This document shows positions 26,331 through 35,257 of a stretch of DNA of 64,000 nt, one piece after another. The position numbers and the translations under genes are program-made. Numbering within the stretch: the first letter of the stretch is position 1; each line of letters begins with the position of its first letter. Source of the DNA: an uncultured Pseudomonadota bacterium (GTDB lineage: Bacteria; Myxococcota_A; UBA796; GCA-2862545). The stretch is taken from NCBI GenBank assembly GCA_913061235.1, contig CAJXTB010000020.1, positions 55,000 to 118,999 on the forward strand. Reading direction: 5' to 3'. Below the pieces are notes generated by a model. It was not told the origin of the DNA and searched no databases. It saw only the letters and a list, made by a program, of their open reading frames with translations.

Positions 26331-27998
26331 GTGTCGACAGAATCCGAAACCGTTACTTTTGCATCGCTTGGCTTGGACGAGCGGCTCACTCATGAGGTCG
26401 CAAAGCTCGGCTATGACACGCCGACTCCGATTCAGGAAGAGGCGATTCCGCTGATGCTGAACGGGCGTGATGTCCTGGGTCTAGCAGGCACCGGCACGGG
26501 AAAGACGGCAGCCTTCGCGCTGCCCATCATCAACCAAATGGCCACCATGAAGCTCAATGGCCGTCCGGTCTGCTTCGCGCTGTGCCCGACACGTGAGCTG
26601 GCCATGCAGGTGGCGGACAACTTCCGTCGCTACGGCAAGCCCCACGGGATTCGCGTATTGGCCGTCTACGGCGGCTCGCCCATGCACCTGCAGACCCAAG
26701 TCCTTCGTCGCGGTTGTGACGTGGTCGTTGGTACGCCAGGCCGCGTGCTCGACCACTTGCGTCGCAAGACCATGGACCTGTCGGACGCGAAGTTCGTCGT
26801 CATGGACGAAGCGGACGAGATGCTCGACATGGGCTTCCAAGAAGACATTGAGTCGATCTTCGAGAACCTCACGGGTGAGCGCCAGACGGCACTGTTCTCC
26901 GCGACCTTCCCACACCATCTTCAGGGCATGGCCAAGCGCCTTCTGAAAGACCCCATCAAGGTGGAAGTCAAGCGTCAAGCGCTGGAAGAAGGTGAGGAAG
27001 CTAAGATTACCCAGAAGGCGTACTTGGTGCCCAAGCGCCTCAAGCGTGCTGCTCTGGTTCGCGTGCTGACCCTCGAAGACCCAACGTCTACCTTGGTCTT
27101 CTGTCGTACCCGCATTGAAGTGGACGAGGTCGCAGCCGACCTGTCACAGCGTGGCTACCTCGTCGAAGCCCTTCACGGTGGACTCAGCCAAGTGCAGCGT
27201 GACCGCGTCATGCAGAAGCTGCGCGCAGGCCGGGCGAACCTGGTTGTGGCCACGGATGTTGCCGCTCGCGGACTCGACGTCGACCACCTCTCACACGTGG
27301 TCAACTACGACATTCCTGCTGCAGCCGAGCAGTACGTTCACCGTATTGGCCGCACCGGTCGTGCCGGTCGCGAAGGAACGGCGATTAGCTTCCTCGAGCC
27401 GAGCCAGCGCCGCAAGGTGCGCATGTTCGAAGGCATCACCAAGCGCGCGATTGAGCGTTGCGAAGTTCCGACCCTCCAGCAGGTCGGCGTCAACCGACTC
27501 GGTGAACTCAAGAAGCAGATTCTGTCTTCACTGACCGAGCAGAGCGGTGACTACACCGACCTTGCCGCAGAGCTGATTGAAGAGAACGAGGCAACCAGTA
27601 TCATCGCGGCACTTCTGCGCATGGCCGACGAAGCCTCGGGCACCATTCAGTACGTTCGCGAGTTTGATGAGGTTCGTCATAAGGGCGAGCCGCGTGACTC
27701 GCGCAAGCGGACCACGAGCGAGACGGACAGCGACTGGACCCGGTTGTTCATCGATGTGGGCTCGGAATCGGGCATGCGTCCGGGCGACCTGTTCGGCGCG
27801 ATTGTGGCCGAGAGCGGCGTGAACCGTGGTGCCGTTGGCAACATCAAGATTCGCGACCGGTTCAGCCTGGTAGACGTGCAAGAGGGTGCCGTCGACGACG
27901 TCATCCACTCCCTGCGCGGTGCGAGCTGGCGTGGCCGTAAGGTGACGATTCGCCGCGACCGTGGTCTCAAGAAGGACGCACGTCGCTCGAACGACTAG
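26331..27998 (+). CDS. DEAD-box RNA helicase, DeaD/CsdA-like
   Basis: 555 aa from GTG 26331, which gives the usual N-terminus (TFASLGLDERL); the ribosome binding site is weak. All helicase motifs are present: TPTPIQEEA (Q), AGTGTGKT (I), PTRELA (Ia), TPGR (Ib), DEAD (II), SAT (III), LVFCRT (IV), ATDVAARGLD (V) and HRIGRTGRAGR (VI). After a helical spacer, residues about 470-545 match the DbpA-type RNA-binding domain (RLFIDVGSESGMRPGDLFGA). DeaD-type helicases unwind structured RNA in ribosome assembly and mRNA decay, especially in the cold. The stop codon sits in a UUCG-capped hairpin. Confidence 0.93.
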   Translation: MSTESETVTFASLGLDERLTHEVAKLGYDTPTPIQEEAIPLMLNGRDVLGLAGTGTGKTAAFALPIINQMATMKLNGRPVCFALCPTRELAMQVADNFRRYGKPHGIRVLAVYGGSPMHLQTQVLRRGCDVVVGTPGRVLDHLRRKTMDLSDAKFVVMDEADEMLDMGFQEDIESIFENLTGERQTALFSATFPHHLQGMAKRLLKDPIKVEVKRQALEEGEEAKITQKAYLVPKRLKRAALVRVLTLEDPTSTLVFCRTRIEVDEVAADLSQRGYLVEALHGGLSQVQRDRVMQKLRAGRANLVVATDVAARGLDVDHLSHVVNYDIPAAAEQYVHRIGRTGRAGREGTAISFLEPSQRRKVRMFEGITKRAIERCEVPTLQQVGVNRLGELKKQILSSLTEQSGDYTDLAAELIEENEATSIIAALLRMADEASGTIQYVREFDEVRHKGEPRDSRKRTTSETDSDWTRLFIDVGSESGMRPGDLFGAIVAESGVNRGAVGNIKIRDRFSLVDVQEGAVDDVIHSLRGASWRGRKVTIRRDRGLKKDARRSND

Positions 27999-28011
27999 CG
28001 CTTCGGCGCTA
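27996..28011 (+). terminator. UUCG-capped hairpin at the helicase stop codon
   Basis: TAGCGC / GCGCTA form a six-base-pair stem around a canonical C(UUCG)G tetraloop, and the TAG stop is its first three bases. No T tract follows, so it is more likely a 3'-end protecting or Rho-assisted structure than a classic intrinsic terminator. Confidence 0.4.
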
Positions 28012-28033
28012 CCAACCGTTCGCTTCTGGGCTA

Positions 28034-28117
28034 GCGCTTACCTTTCGAGGTTAGCCGCTAGCCTTTTGAGTTGTGCGGCTAGCCTTTCGAGGGTAGCCGC
28101 TGGCCTTTCGAGGGTAG
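28034..28117. repeat. Four tandem 21-base repeats
   Basis: Four consecutive 21-base units with the consensus CCGCTAGCCTTTCGAGGGTAG fill the gap between the convergent helicase and ABC permease genes. Units 3 and 4 differ at three positions; units 1 and 2 are more diverged, suggesting copying from the right. There are no spacers, so it is not a CRISPR. The unit contains GCTAGC, a palindrome. Confidence 0.8.
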
Positions 28118-28120
28118 GGG

Positions 28121-29005
28121 CTACGGCACATCTTGGTTTTGGAAGACGACGACTGTCAGGGTGGTCGTTGACCCAATGATGAAGACCAAGACCAAGACCG
28201 ACTGCCATGCCCAGGAATTACCGAGGGCGGCGGTCCACCACAGCTCAAGTCCGGAGCTCGGTAGCCACAAGTTCAAGGTAGCTACACGGTCGGCCCAGAT
28301 CTGCAGCTGTGCCGCCTGTTCTGGGAAGAACTCGATGACGTTGATGAGAATGCTGTTGGCAGCGAGTACCACCAGTCCGGCAATGGAGCTGAGCAGCCAG
28401 AAGATGAACGGCACGATGATGCTACCAACGACGGAACGCGTGGCAAACGCCACAAGCATGGTGATTCCGATGAAGCCCATGTCTCCGGCGAGGGTCGCTA
28501 TGTACGCGAGAATGGTGCTGCCCCACGGCCCGCCGATGCCCTGAATGGGAAGGGCGAGGGCTGCGGAGAACAGGAAGGTCACCACCAATGACAGGGCGGC
28601 CCAGATGGTCAGCGCCACAAACTTGGCGGCGGGAATGGACCAGCGGGGGACGGGACGGAGCACGTCTTCACGCAGGGTGCGCGCGCTGAACTCCGATGCC
28701 ACGGACAACGCTGCCAGGGCAATGATGAATAGGCGTCCCATGAACATCACGTTTCGCGACCACAGGGTGTGAATGAGCGTGCTCGCACCGGTCAGGTCAA
28801 GCATGCCGCCAAGTGTCGACTCGTTGACCATGCCTTGGCCATCGACACTTGAGAAGCCAATCTGCGAGCCGTCGAGCCAGCTCAAGAACAGGACTGTAAA
28901 GACGGCAGTGAAGGCGACAACGACCAAGCCCAGTCGGGCGGTCAGGCGTGAGAACAGCTTGCGGGTCTCTGCTCCACAGATGCCGATGAAGTGTGCGGGA
29001 CTCAT
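28121..29005 (-). CDS. ABC-2 type transporter permease
   Basis: 294 aa with six predicted membrane segments (for example LGLVVVAFTAVFTVLFLSWL near the N-terminus and VLVLVFIIGSTTTLTVVVF at the C-terminus) and a periplasmic loop after the first. The layout is that of ABC-2/NatB-like permeases that work with a separate ATPase. Its ATG overlaps the stop of the ATPase gene upstream (ATGA), so the two form one exporter. The cargo is unknown; lipids, polysaccharides and peptides are all possible for this family. Confidence 0.85.
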   Translation of the reverse strand: MSPAHFIGICGAETRKLFSRLTARLGLVVVAFTAVFTVLFLSWLDGSQIGFSSVDGQGMVNESTLGGMLDLTGASTLIHTLWSRNVMFMGRLFIIALAALSVASEFSARTLREDVLRPVPRWSIPAAKFVALTIWAALSLVVTFLFSAALALPIQGIGGPWGSTILAYIATLAGDMGFIGITMLVAFATRSVVGSIIVPFIFWLLSSIAGLVVLAANSILINVIEFFPEQAAQLQIWADRVATLNLWLPSSGLELWWTAALGNSWAWQSVLVLVFIIGSTTTLTVVVFQNQDVP

Positions 29006-29922
29006 GCGGTCACCTCCAAGAACAGGTCTTCTAGTGAGCGCGTAGCTGGAACCAATGCCGAGACTTCAAAACCACCTTGGACGAGGGCCGCGTTGAACAT
29101 GGCGGCATCGATGTCATCCAGCCGAACACGGACAACACCGCGAGCGGCCTTGAGCACGGTGACGTCAGGGCGTTCCGTGCAGTGAGCGGCGAGTGCCCCG
29201 GGATCGGACGCTGTGACGTCGAGCAGGGGTTTGTCGGACATCAGCATCTCTGCCACGTTGCCCTCTGCACGAAGTTCACCGTGGTGGATGATGCCGACGC
29301 GGTTGCACAGGGCCTCGACTTCAGACAGCTGGTGTGAGCTGATGAACACGGTGATGCCGTCTTCCGTGGCGAGCGTACCGATGAACTCGCGAAGCTCGAC
29401 AACGCCGCGTGGGTCGAGACCGTTGGTCGGCTCGTCTAAGAACAGCAACTTGGGCTTTGCGAGCAAGGCGCGGGCAATGGCCAGGCGCTGCTTCATGCCC
29501 AAGGAGTAGCTGCGAACCTTGTCGCGGGCGCGCTCGGCGAGGTTCACCCGCTCGAGAACTTCTTCGATGGCCTTCTTGCGTTCACTCCGCGGGATGTTCG
29601 CGTACGACGCGGACAAGCGAAGGTTTTCCTTACCGGAAAGCCAGCCATGAAACACTGGATTCTCGATGATGGCACCAATGTGCGCATGTGAGCGCACCAG
29701 GTTGCTGTCACCGAAGATCTTCACGGTTCCGCCGTTCCGGGCGATCAGCCCCAACATGCAGCGCATGGCGGTGGTCTTGCCAGCGCCATTGGGGCCTAAA
29801 AACCCGTAGATGTCGCCTTGTTTGACGCTCAGGTCGAGGTTCTTGACCACGACACGTTTTCCGTAGCGACGGGTCAATCCGCGCACAACCAGCGCATCGA
29901 CCGGGTCGTTGTCGTCTGACAT
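29002..29922 (-). CDS. ABC transporter ATP-binding protein
   Basis: 306 aa from an ATG with GGAGG upstream. Walker A GPNGAGKTT, signature YSLGMKQRL, Walker B LLFLDEPTNGLDP and the H-loop ISSHQLSEVE are intact. The C-terminal 80 residues follow the accessory domain of CcmA/NatA-like ATPases. It powers the membrane partner encoded just downstream (28121-29005, four-base overlap). The subfamily (CcmA-type with ABC-2 permease) usually exports; it is also common in antibiotic self-resistance and gliding systems. Confidence 0.9.
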   Translation of the reverse strand: MSDDNDPVDALVVRGLTRRYGKRVVVKNLDLSVKQGDIYGFLGPNGAGKTTAMRCMLGLIARNGGTVKIFGDSNLVRSHAHIGAIIENPVFHGWLSGKENLRLSASYANIPRSERKKAIEEVLERVNLAERARDKVRSYSLGMKQRLAIARALLAKPKLLFLDEPTNGLDPRGVVELREFIGTLATEDGITVFISSHQLSEVEALCNRVGIIHHGELRAEGNVAEMLMSDKPLLDVTASDPGALAAHCTERPDVTVLKAARGVVRVRLDDIDAAMFNAALVQGGFEVSALVPATRSLEDLFLEVTA

Positions 29923-30018
29923 GGGTCCTCCGTTCGGGGGCGGCGTAACAGTCCGTCGCCAATCCAGCGCAGACGGACTACCGTGCGGCCCAGGTGTGTC
30001 CACCTAGCGGAGGCGGGA

Positions 30019-30267
30019 ATGAAGCGACTTGCTGTGATCGTGTTTGGTTTTGTGGCCCTGGGTGCCGAGTGCGAAATCGACCAGCCCTGCCAGGACTACG
30101 TCGACTACGTGTGCACCTGCCATGCGGACGACCCCGACTTTAACTGCGACGAGGTACGCACTGCATTCTCAGATGCTGGCCAAGCTCTGCAAGACCAGTG
30201 CGCGATTGACCTGGACGAGCTTCAAGAAGAAGACGACATTGCCGGTCTCGAGTGCGTCGCTCGCTAG
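30019..30267 (+). CDS. Small cysteine-rich secreted protein
   Basis: 82 aa from an ATG with AGGCGGG upstream. The first 19 residues are a signal peptide (MKRLAVIVFGFVALGAEC). The mature part has seven cysteines in 65 residues and is acidic (DLDELQEEDD). The family is unknown; short proteins of this Cys-rich acidic kind with a DxxxxxCxCHxDDPxxxC pattern occur singly in myxobacterial genomes. Its end overlaps the convergent HAD phosphatase by four bases. It is divergent from the ABC ATPase gene. Confidence 0.65.
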   Translation: MKRLAVIVFGFVALGAECEIDQPCQDYVDYVCTCHADDPDFNCDEVRTAFSDAGQALQDQCAIDLDELQEEDDIAGLECVAR

Positions 30268-30983
30268 AAGGGCGGCTGAACCCACCAGCCGCGGCTCTCT
30301 GCGGCGGTCAGCAGTTCGGCATTGCCGTGGTCGAACAGTAGGGCGTGCGGTGCTGCGTGGAGCATCTCGTAGTCGGTGAGCGCATCGCCGGCAGCGAAGG
30401 TGGGGCGTCTGCCAATGCGCTGGTCAATGGCGTCTACTTTGCCTTGCCGGTAGGTGAGTGGTCCTGCGAGTGTGGGCTGAATGACGCCGTTCTTGACCGC
30501 GAGTTCCACACCAATGACCCGGTCAGCAGGCTGCTTGTAGCGGGGTGCGAACGCCCGAACGATGGGCTGTGCGGATGCTGTTACCATCCACACATCCCAG
30601 CCTGAGTCGGTCATGGCATGCATGAGCGCCTCAATCTCTGGCCGTGCCTGAATGCTGCCAGCGGCGATCTGGCGGTCGATGACCTCATTGATAAGGGTCT
30701 CGGCGTCGCCCTCGGTCAGCCCGCCTAGAGCTTCGGCGCAGAAGGTGTAGCCGACGCTCTTGTCGTAGGTCTCGCACAGCTCTAGGTACTTGGCCACGCA
30801 TCCGGGGTGGTGGCTGGTGTCCAGATGCCGCAGCACGGCTTCGCCGATATCTCCCGTAATGCAGGTGTTATCCCAGTCGAAAACTGCCACCGGTCGCTCC
30901 GGTAGTGGGCGGCTGTAGTGGGTGAGCATGTTCTGTAGACCTTGGTGGACAGAATCTGTCCAGCGTCCTTGAATCAGTGTCAT
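30264..30983 (-). CDS. HAD-superfamily phosphatase (phosphoserine-phosphatase-like)
   Basis: 239 aa. The HAD motifs are all there: VFDWDNTCITGDIGE (motif I, nucleophile Asp then Asp+2), MVTASAQ (motif II), the Lys in GKVDAI (motif III) and FAAGDALTDYEML (motif IV). The layout with a helical cap after motif I fits the HAD-IB group (SerB-like and phosphorylcholine phosphatases). Cytoplasmic. It starts inside the stop of the upstream gene (ATGA at 30980-30983), so both are coupled. The substrate is not evident. Confidence 0.85.
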   Translation of the reverse strand: MTLIQGRWTDSVHQGLQNMLTHYSRPLPERPVAVFDWDNTCITGDIGEAVLRHLDTSHHPGCVAKYLELCETYDKSVGYTFCAEALGGLTEGDAETLINEVIDRQIAAGSIQARPEIEALMHAMTDSGWDVWMVTASAQPIVRAFAPRYKQPADRVIGVELAVKNGVIQPTLAGPLTYRQGKVDAIDQRIGRRPTFAAGDALTDYEMLHAAPHALLFDHGNAELLTAAESRGWWVQPPF

Positions 30984-31834
30984 CCGAGGTACTCCACGAG
31001 GCGTTGGTTGAGCTGACGCATCTGTTCGTCGAGGGCGTCTACCTCGGCCTGAAGGGCAATGGACTGGCCGTTGAGTGCATCGCCCAAGAGCAGGATTTCG
31101 GTCCGCTGGTCCTTGGTCCACTGCAACCAGTACTCGGCCTGTTCAGGGTCGGGCGTCTCCGGCAGCACGCCTGGGGCTGGAACTGGCAGAGCGAATCCGG
31201 TCTCTACCAAGCAGCTCTGGACGACTTCGAGAAGGCTGCTGGCAATCGTTGCCGCACGCCAACCGGTGACTCCGTTTTCATCGAGGACTGCGGTGTCAAT
31301 CCACGCCAGCTGCTGTTGGAAGGTCTGAATCATGTGCCGGCTGGGAGCCACGCCTGCCAGGCGCCCTTGTTTGGGGCCGAGCTCTGCGTACAGCTCGTCG
31401 CGCAAGCCTGCAATGCGTGCAACTTCTGCCATCTGTTCGGTGTACTTGGGACTCTTGAGCAGCTCATGCTGCTCGTGGCGAAGCGTATGCAGCTGGCTGC
31501 TGTTCAAGCGTTCGTCTTTTGACAGCGGCCGCAGGGCATCGGCGAGTCCGTCTAGCTGGCTTCGGCGTGCCAGCAGCCGTTGGTCGATGGTGCCGACCTG
31601 GTCGACAATGGCGATGTCCGCCAGGTGTATCCAACGTTCCGCCACCGTTGGCAGGATGTCGTCTCCTGGGAGCGTGCCGAAGTCGAGGTCGGGCTGCTTT
31701 TGATGGTGCCGTTCCAAGATGGACAATGCCATCCTTGCCGACTCGATCAGCTGAAGGTGCTCACTCGCAGGTGACACCTCTTCGAGGCGACGACGTGCAT
31801 CGCGAATTTCACTGACTAGCGGTAGCTCGTCCAT
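30980..31834 (-). CDS. Helical protein of unknown function
   Basis: 284 aa from the ATG of MDELPLVSEIRDARRRLEEV. The sequence is almost entirely helical with heptad-like stretches at both ends (LVSEIRDARRRLEEVSPAS and QAEVDALDEQMRQLNQRLVEY), suggesting coiled coils, and has no signal peptide or membrane segment. I recognise no family. It is translationally coupled to the HAD phosphatase that follows, which suggests a shared task, perhaps a partner or regulator of that enzyme. Confidence 0.65.
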   Translation of the reverse strand: MDELPLVSEIRDARRRLEEVSPASEHLQLIESARMALSILERHHQKQPDLDFGTLPGDDILPTVAERWIHLADIAIVDQVGTIDQRLLARRSQLDGLADALRPLSKDERLNSSQLHTLRHEQHELLKSPKYTEQMAEVARIAGLRDELYAELGPKQGRLAGVAPSRHMIQTFQQQLAWIDTAVLDENGVTGWRAATIASSLLEVVQSCLVETGFALPVPAPGVLPETPDPEQAEYWLQWTKDQRTEILLLGDALNGQSIALQAEVDALDEQMRQLNQRLVEYLG

Positions 31835-31871
31835 TGGGGAGGTCTCCGAGGGCGCGACTATAGCCGAGCGG

Positions 31872-33263
31872 TCAGTCGGTGTGCGGTAGCGGGGGGAGGG
31901 CGGCTCGCATGACCTTGCCGGTTGGGTTTCGCGGAAGTGCGGAGAGACGTACGTAGTGACGCGGGACCTTGTACCCAGACAGTGCCAGTCGAGCCGCTGT
32001 GCGCAGGTCGGACTCGCTTGCGTCGCCCACGTAGGCGGCGCACACGACCTGTCCGAGGTCTGCGTCAGGCTGTCCGTACACGCAGACTTCGCCAACGCCG
32101 GGCTGTTCGCACAGCACGGTCTCCACCTCCATTGGGTAGACGTTGAAGCCTCCGGTCAAGATGAGGTGGTCTTGGCGCCCGACAATCTGAATGCTGCCGG
32201 TTTCGTCCCGTCTGGCCAGGTCTCCGGTGCGCATCCAGCCGTGGTCGAGCAAGGCAGCTGCGGTGGCCTCTGGGCGGTCATGGTAGCCGGAAAACACACT
32301 CGGTCCTTTGATGTGCAGCATCCCTACAACGTCGTCATCTACGTGCTCTTCGAGGCCGGGAACCACGATTCGCGCGCGCATTCCAGGCAGAGGGTAGCCG
32401 ACTCGTCCGGGTACTCGGGGACCGTCTAGAGGGTTGGACAGGACGATGCCAATCTCGGTCATTCCGTAGCGCTCCAAGATGGCGTGGCCCGTGACCGCGC
32501 TGAACGCTTCGTGGTCAGAGGCTTGTAGCGGAGCGCTACCGCTTGTGAACAGCCGCATGTTCGACAGGTCGGTCGAGCCCAGGTCCGGGTGCGCCAAGAG
32601 GCGATGGTAGAACGTGGGTACACCCATGAAAACGGTGCAGCGAGGGAGGTCCCGCAAGACAGCGTCCGAGGTGAAGCCGTCGTGCCAGATGGCAGTCGCT
32701 CCGGCGAGCAAGGCGCCGAGCTGAGCCACGAACAGGCCGTGCACGTGGTGGACGGGCAGGGTGTGCAGCAACACATCACTCGCGGACCATCCCCAGGCGG
32801 TGTTCAGCCCTTGGACCATGGCGAGGATGTTCCGGTGGGACAGGGGAACGCCTTTGGGACGACCGGTTGTGCCGCTTGTGGTGAGACGGACGGCCTCGGC
32901 CTCCGGATCACAAATCGCGGCGGGCACCCCCCGAAGGTGGCTGACGAACGGCACCTCTTGGATGACCAAGAACGGCTGAGAATCTTGTACGATGGCGTTG
33001 GTTTCGGCCTGTGTGCTGCGCGGATTGATGGGCAGAAAGACGGCTCCGGCGCTGACGACGGCGAGCATCAGCACCAAGAAGTCAGGGGTCTTCGGTAATC
33101 GAACGGCGACGACGGCTCCGGGGCGAACCCCTTGCTGTGCAAGCCAGGCGCGTCCGTGAGCAACGCGGTCAGTCAGCTCGCCATACGTGAGCGTCTCATC
33201 GCCCATCTGCACAGCGATGTGGTCCGGTTTCCAGTCTTGGCGAAGGGTCTCGAAGAGCGACAT
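31872..33263 (-). CDS. AMP-forming acyl-CoA synthetase (malonyl-CoA-synthetase-like)
   Basis: 463 aa, slightly short for the family. Adenylation motifs are complete: LTTSGTTGRPKGVPLSH (A3), LERYGMTEIG (A5), MRTGDLARRDETG (A7), GRQDHLILTGGFNVYPMEVE (A8) and the catalytic Lys in PRNPTGKVMRA (A10). The GMTEIG segment and compact size resemble malonyl-CoA synthetase and short/medium-chain ligases. It activates a carboxylic acid with ATP to acyl-AMP and then CoA. It is a separate gene 37 bases upstream of the helical protein gene and could share its transcript. The substrate remains open. Confidence 0.88.
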   Translation of the reverse strand: MSLFETLRQDWKPDHIAVQMGDETLTYGELTDRVAHGRAWLAQQGVRPGAVVAVRLPKTPDFLVLMLAVVSAGAVFLPINPRSTQAETNAIVQDSQPFLVIQEVPFVSHLRGVPAAICDPEAEAVRLTTSGTTGRPKGVPLSHRNILAMVQGLNTAWGWSASDVLLHTLPVHHVHGLFVAQLGALLAGATAIWHDGFTSDAVLRDLPRCTVFMGVPTFYHRLLAHPDLGSTDLSNMRLFTSGSAPLQASDHEAFSAVTGHAILERYGMTEIGIVLSNPLDGPRVPGRVGYPLPGMRARIVVPGLEEHVDDDVVGMLHIKGPSVFSGYHDRPEATAAALLDHGWMRTGDLARRDETGSIQIVGRQDHLILTGGFNVYPMEVETVLCEQPGVGEVCVYGQPDADLGQVVCAAYVGDASESDLRTAARLALSGYKVPRHYVRLSALPRNPTGKVMRAALPPLPHTD

Positions 33264-33346
33264 GGCGGTGATTTCCTACACAGGGAACTGGGGCCTATCC
33301 TCTGAGCAGTGCGGTGGTTACGGGCGTCGACGACCCTAGGAACCCC

Positions 33347-35257
33347 ATGCTGTTGTGGTGTGCGCTTGCACTCGCTGAACCGGACGCGACAATTGTCGTT
33401 GAGGCGCCCGTTCGCGACCCGCAGAGCACGAGCGCGATTGTCACGGTGGTCGACGTGGACGAGCGACTGGCGACTGGCGCGGATGTGGCCTCTGCTGTGG
33501 ACGTGGCTCCTGGCACGACCGTACGCCGCTTGGGTGGACTCGGAGATGCGTCCGGGGTGAGCGTTCGAGGGGGTGGCTTGCGCCAGACCTTGGTGTTGCT
33601 CGACGGTGTGCCGCTGAACCCGGATGGAGGTGCAACGGTGAACCTCAGCGAGCTTCCGCTACAGGCGTTTGGTGCGGTCGATGTGTACCGGGGTGGGGTG
33701 CCGGCAGAGCTGGGTGCAAATGCCATGGGTGGCGTGGTCAATCTGCACTCGGCAGATGGCGAAGGCCCCATGCTGATGGCTGGCTTTGGTAGCCTGAGAA
33801 CCGGCAGACTGGCGGGTGCGTGGCGTGGAGAGGGCGAGCGAGTCCGCGGGATGGTGATGACCGATGTGCTCGTCAGCGAGGGGGACTTTGCGTGGTTTGA
33901 TGACAGCGCCACCCGGTTCAATCTGACCGATGACACCACGCGCGAGCGGGTCAATAACGACACCCACCAGCTGTCTGCTCATGCCACCGCGACCGTTGAT
34001 CTAGGAGGAGCCAGGCTCACGTTCTTGGACAGTGTCACGGCGTCTGAGGCGGGTGTTCCTGGACCTGCCGGCGGGCTGACTGGCGCGCTTCGGTTCGCGT
34101 TGTGGCGTAATTTGGGCAGTGTTCAGCTCATTCGCGGCACGGACAGTAGCTCTACGACGCTGCGCGGGTGGGCCAGTGTGCGCGAAGAGCGTCTGATTGA
34201 CCCGCTCTCCGAGCTGGGGCCGTCGTCTAGTGAGACCCGCGATACGGCGGTGAGTGCTGGGCTTCGGGCGGTCCAGTCGTGGGTTCCGTCGGATGCGTTG
34301 TCCGGCAGTGTGGTGTTGGATGGCCGGCTGGACAGTTACCAAGCGCGCGACGGTACGACGTCTGAGGTGGAGGACCTTCGGCAGCGTGGTGTTGTGCGTG
34401 GAAGCGTTGTCGGCCACTGGCGAACCGAGACGCTGGCGGTTGACCCGACTGTTGAAGCGCTGTGGATTCAGTCGGTGGACGGCCCAGAGGTCTCCCTGAC
34501 GCCGTCGCTAGGTACCCGACTGGGTCTGGGTGAGGTGTGGTCGCTAAAAGCCCGTGTACAGCGTACGGTTCGCCCCCCCGACCTGCTGGAGTTGTACGGC
34601 GACCGCGGCGCGATTGTGGGCAATGAGGACCTGCGACCCGAGGTGGGCACACAGGTGGACGTGAGCGTCGTAGCGTTGTGGCAGAACGGTAGCGTTGAGG
34701 TCACGCCGTTCTACGTTCGGCGGCAGGATGGCATTGTGTACATCCAGAATGCCCAGCGCACAGCGTCCCCGGTGAACCTGGAACAAACCGAGGTTGCCGG
34801 TGTGGAACTGTTTGCTCAGGGGCAGTGGGGGCCGCTGGATGTACGTGGGTCGGCGTCGTTCACGCACTCGTCAAATGGAAGTCCGCTGGCGGCCTATGCA
34901 GGAAAGGCTCTTCCACGAACTCCGGCCGTCGTCGTTGAGAATGCGACGGGGGTGACCGCTGGGCCGTGCCGGTTTGGGCATCAGATCAGTGTGTCGTCGC
35001 GCAGCTACCTCGACCCGGCCAACCAACTGCCGAGCCCCGGGCGGGTGTTGAATGCCGTGTTTGCCCGCGCTGAGCTGACCGCAGGCATGACGCTGGAACT
35101 TGCCGTGAGCAACCTGTTCGACGAGCGGGTACAACCGGTGGACCGAAACCCGCTGAGCGAGGCAGATGACGTGCGCGTAGACACAGCCATTACCGACTTT
35201 ACTGGCTACCCATTGGCCGGGCGGATGGGGCTGTTGACCCTGCGGTGGGCGCCATGA
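33347..35257 (+). CDS. TonB-dependent outer-membrane receptor
   Basis: 636 aa from an ATG with AGGA upstream; short for the family and similar in size to BtuB/cobalamin or heme receptors. A signal peptide (MLLWCALALAEP) is followed by a plug domain (VRGGGLRQTLVLLDGVPLNP, VDVYRGGVPAELGANAMGGVVN). The rest alternates as a 22-stranded barrel with the typical QRTVRPPDLLELYGDRGAIV and a C-terminal beta strand ending RMGLLTLRWAP. A recognisable TonB box is not obvious near the N-terminus. The next gene overlaps by four bases and encodes a lipoprotein that probably serves the same import system. Substrate unknown. Confidence 0.9.
   Translation: MLLWCALALAEPDATIVVEAPVRDPQSTSAIVTVVDVDERLATGADVASAVDVAPGTTVRRLGGLGDASGVSVRGGGLRQTLVLLDGVPLNPDGGATVNLSELPLQAFGAVDVYRGGVPAELGANAMGGVVNLHSADGEGPMLMAGFGSLRTGRLAGAWRGEGERVRGMVMTDVLVSEGDFAWFDDSATRFNLTDDTTRERVNNDTHQLSAHATATVDLGGARLTFLDSVTASEAGVPGPAGGLTGALRFALWRNLGSVQLIRGTDSSSTTLRGWASVREERLIDPLSELGPSSSETRDTAVSAGLRAVQSWVPSDALSGSVVLDGRLDSYQARDGTTSEVEDLRQRGVVRGSVVGHWRTETLAVDPTVEALWIQSVDGPEVSLTPSLGTRLGLGEVWSLKARVQRTVRPPDLLELYGDRGAIVGNEDLRPEVGTQVDVSVVALWQNGSVEVTPFYVRRQDGIVYIQNAQRTASPVNLEQTEVAGVELFAQGQWGPLDVRGSASFTHSSNGSPLAAYAGKALPRTPAVVVENATGVTAGPCRFGHQISVSSRSYLDPANQLPSPGRVLNAVFARAELTAGMTLELAVSNLFDERVQPVDRNPLSEADDVRVDTAITDFTGYPLAGRMGLLTLRWAP

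Noticed and set aside
28034..28117. Considered a small CRISPR array
   Set aside because: The 21-base units are directly adjacent with no unique spacers, and no cas gene is in the window.
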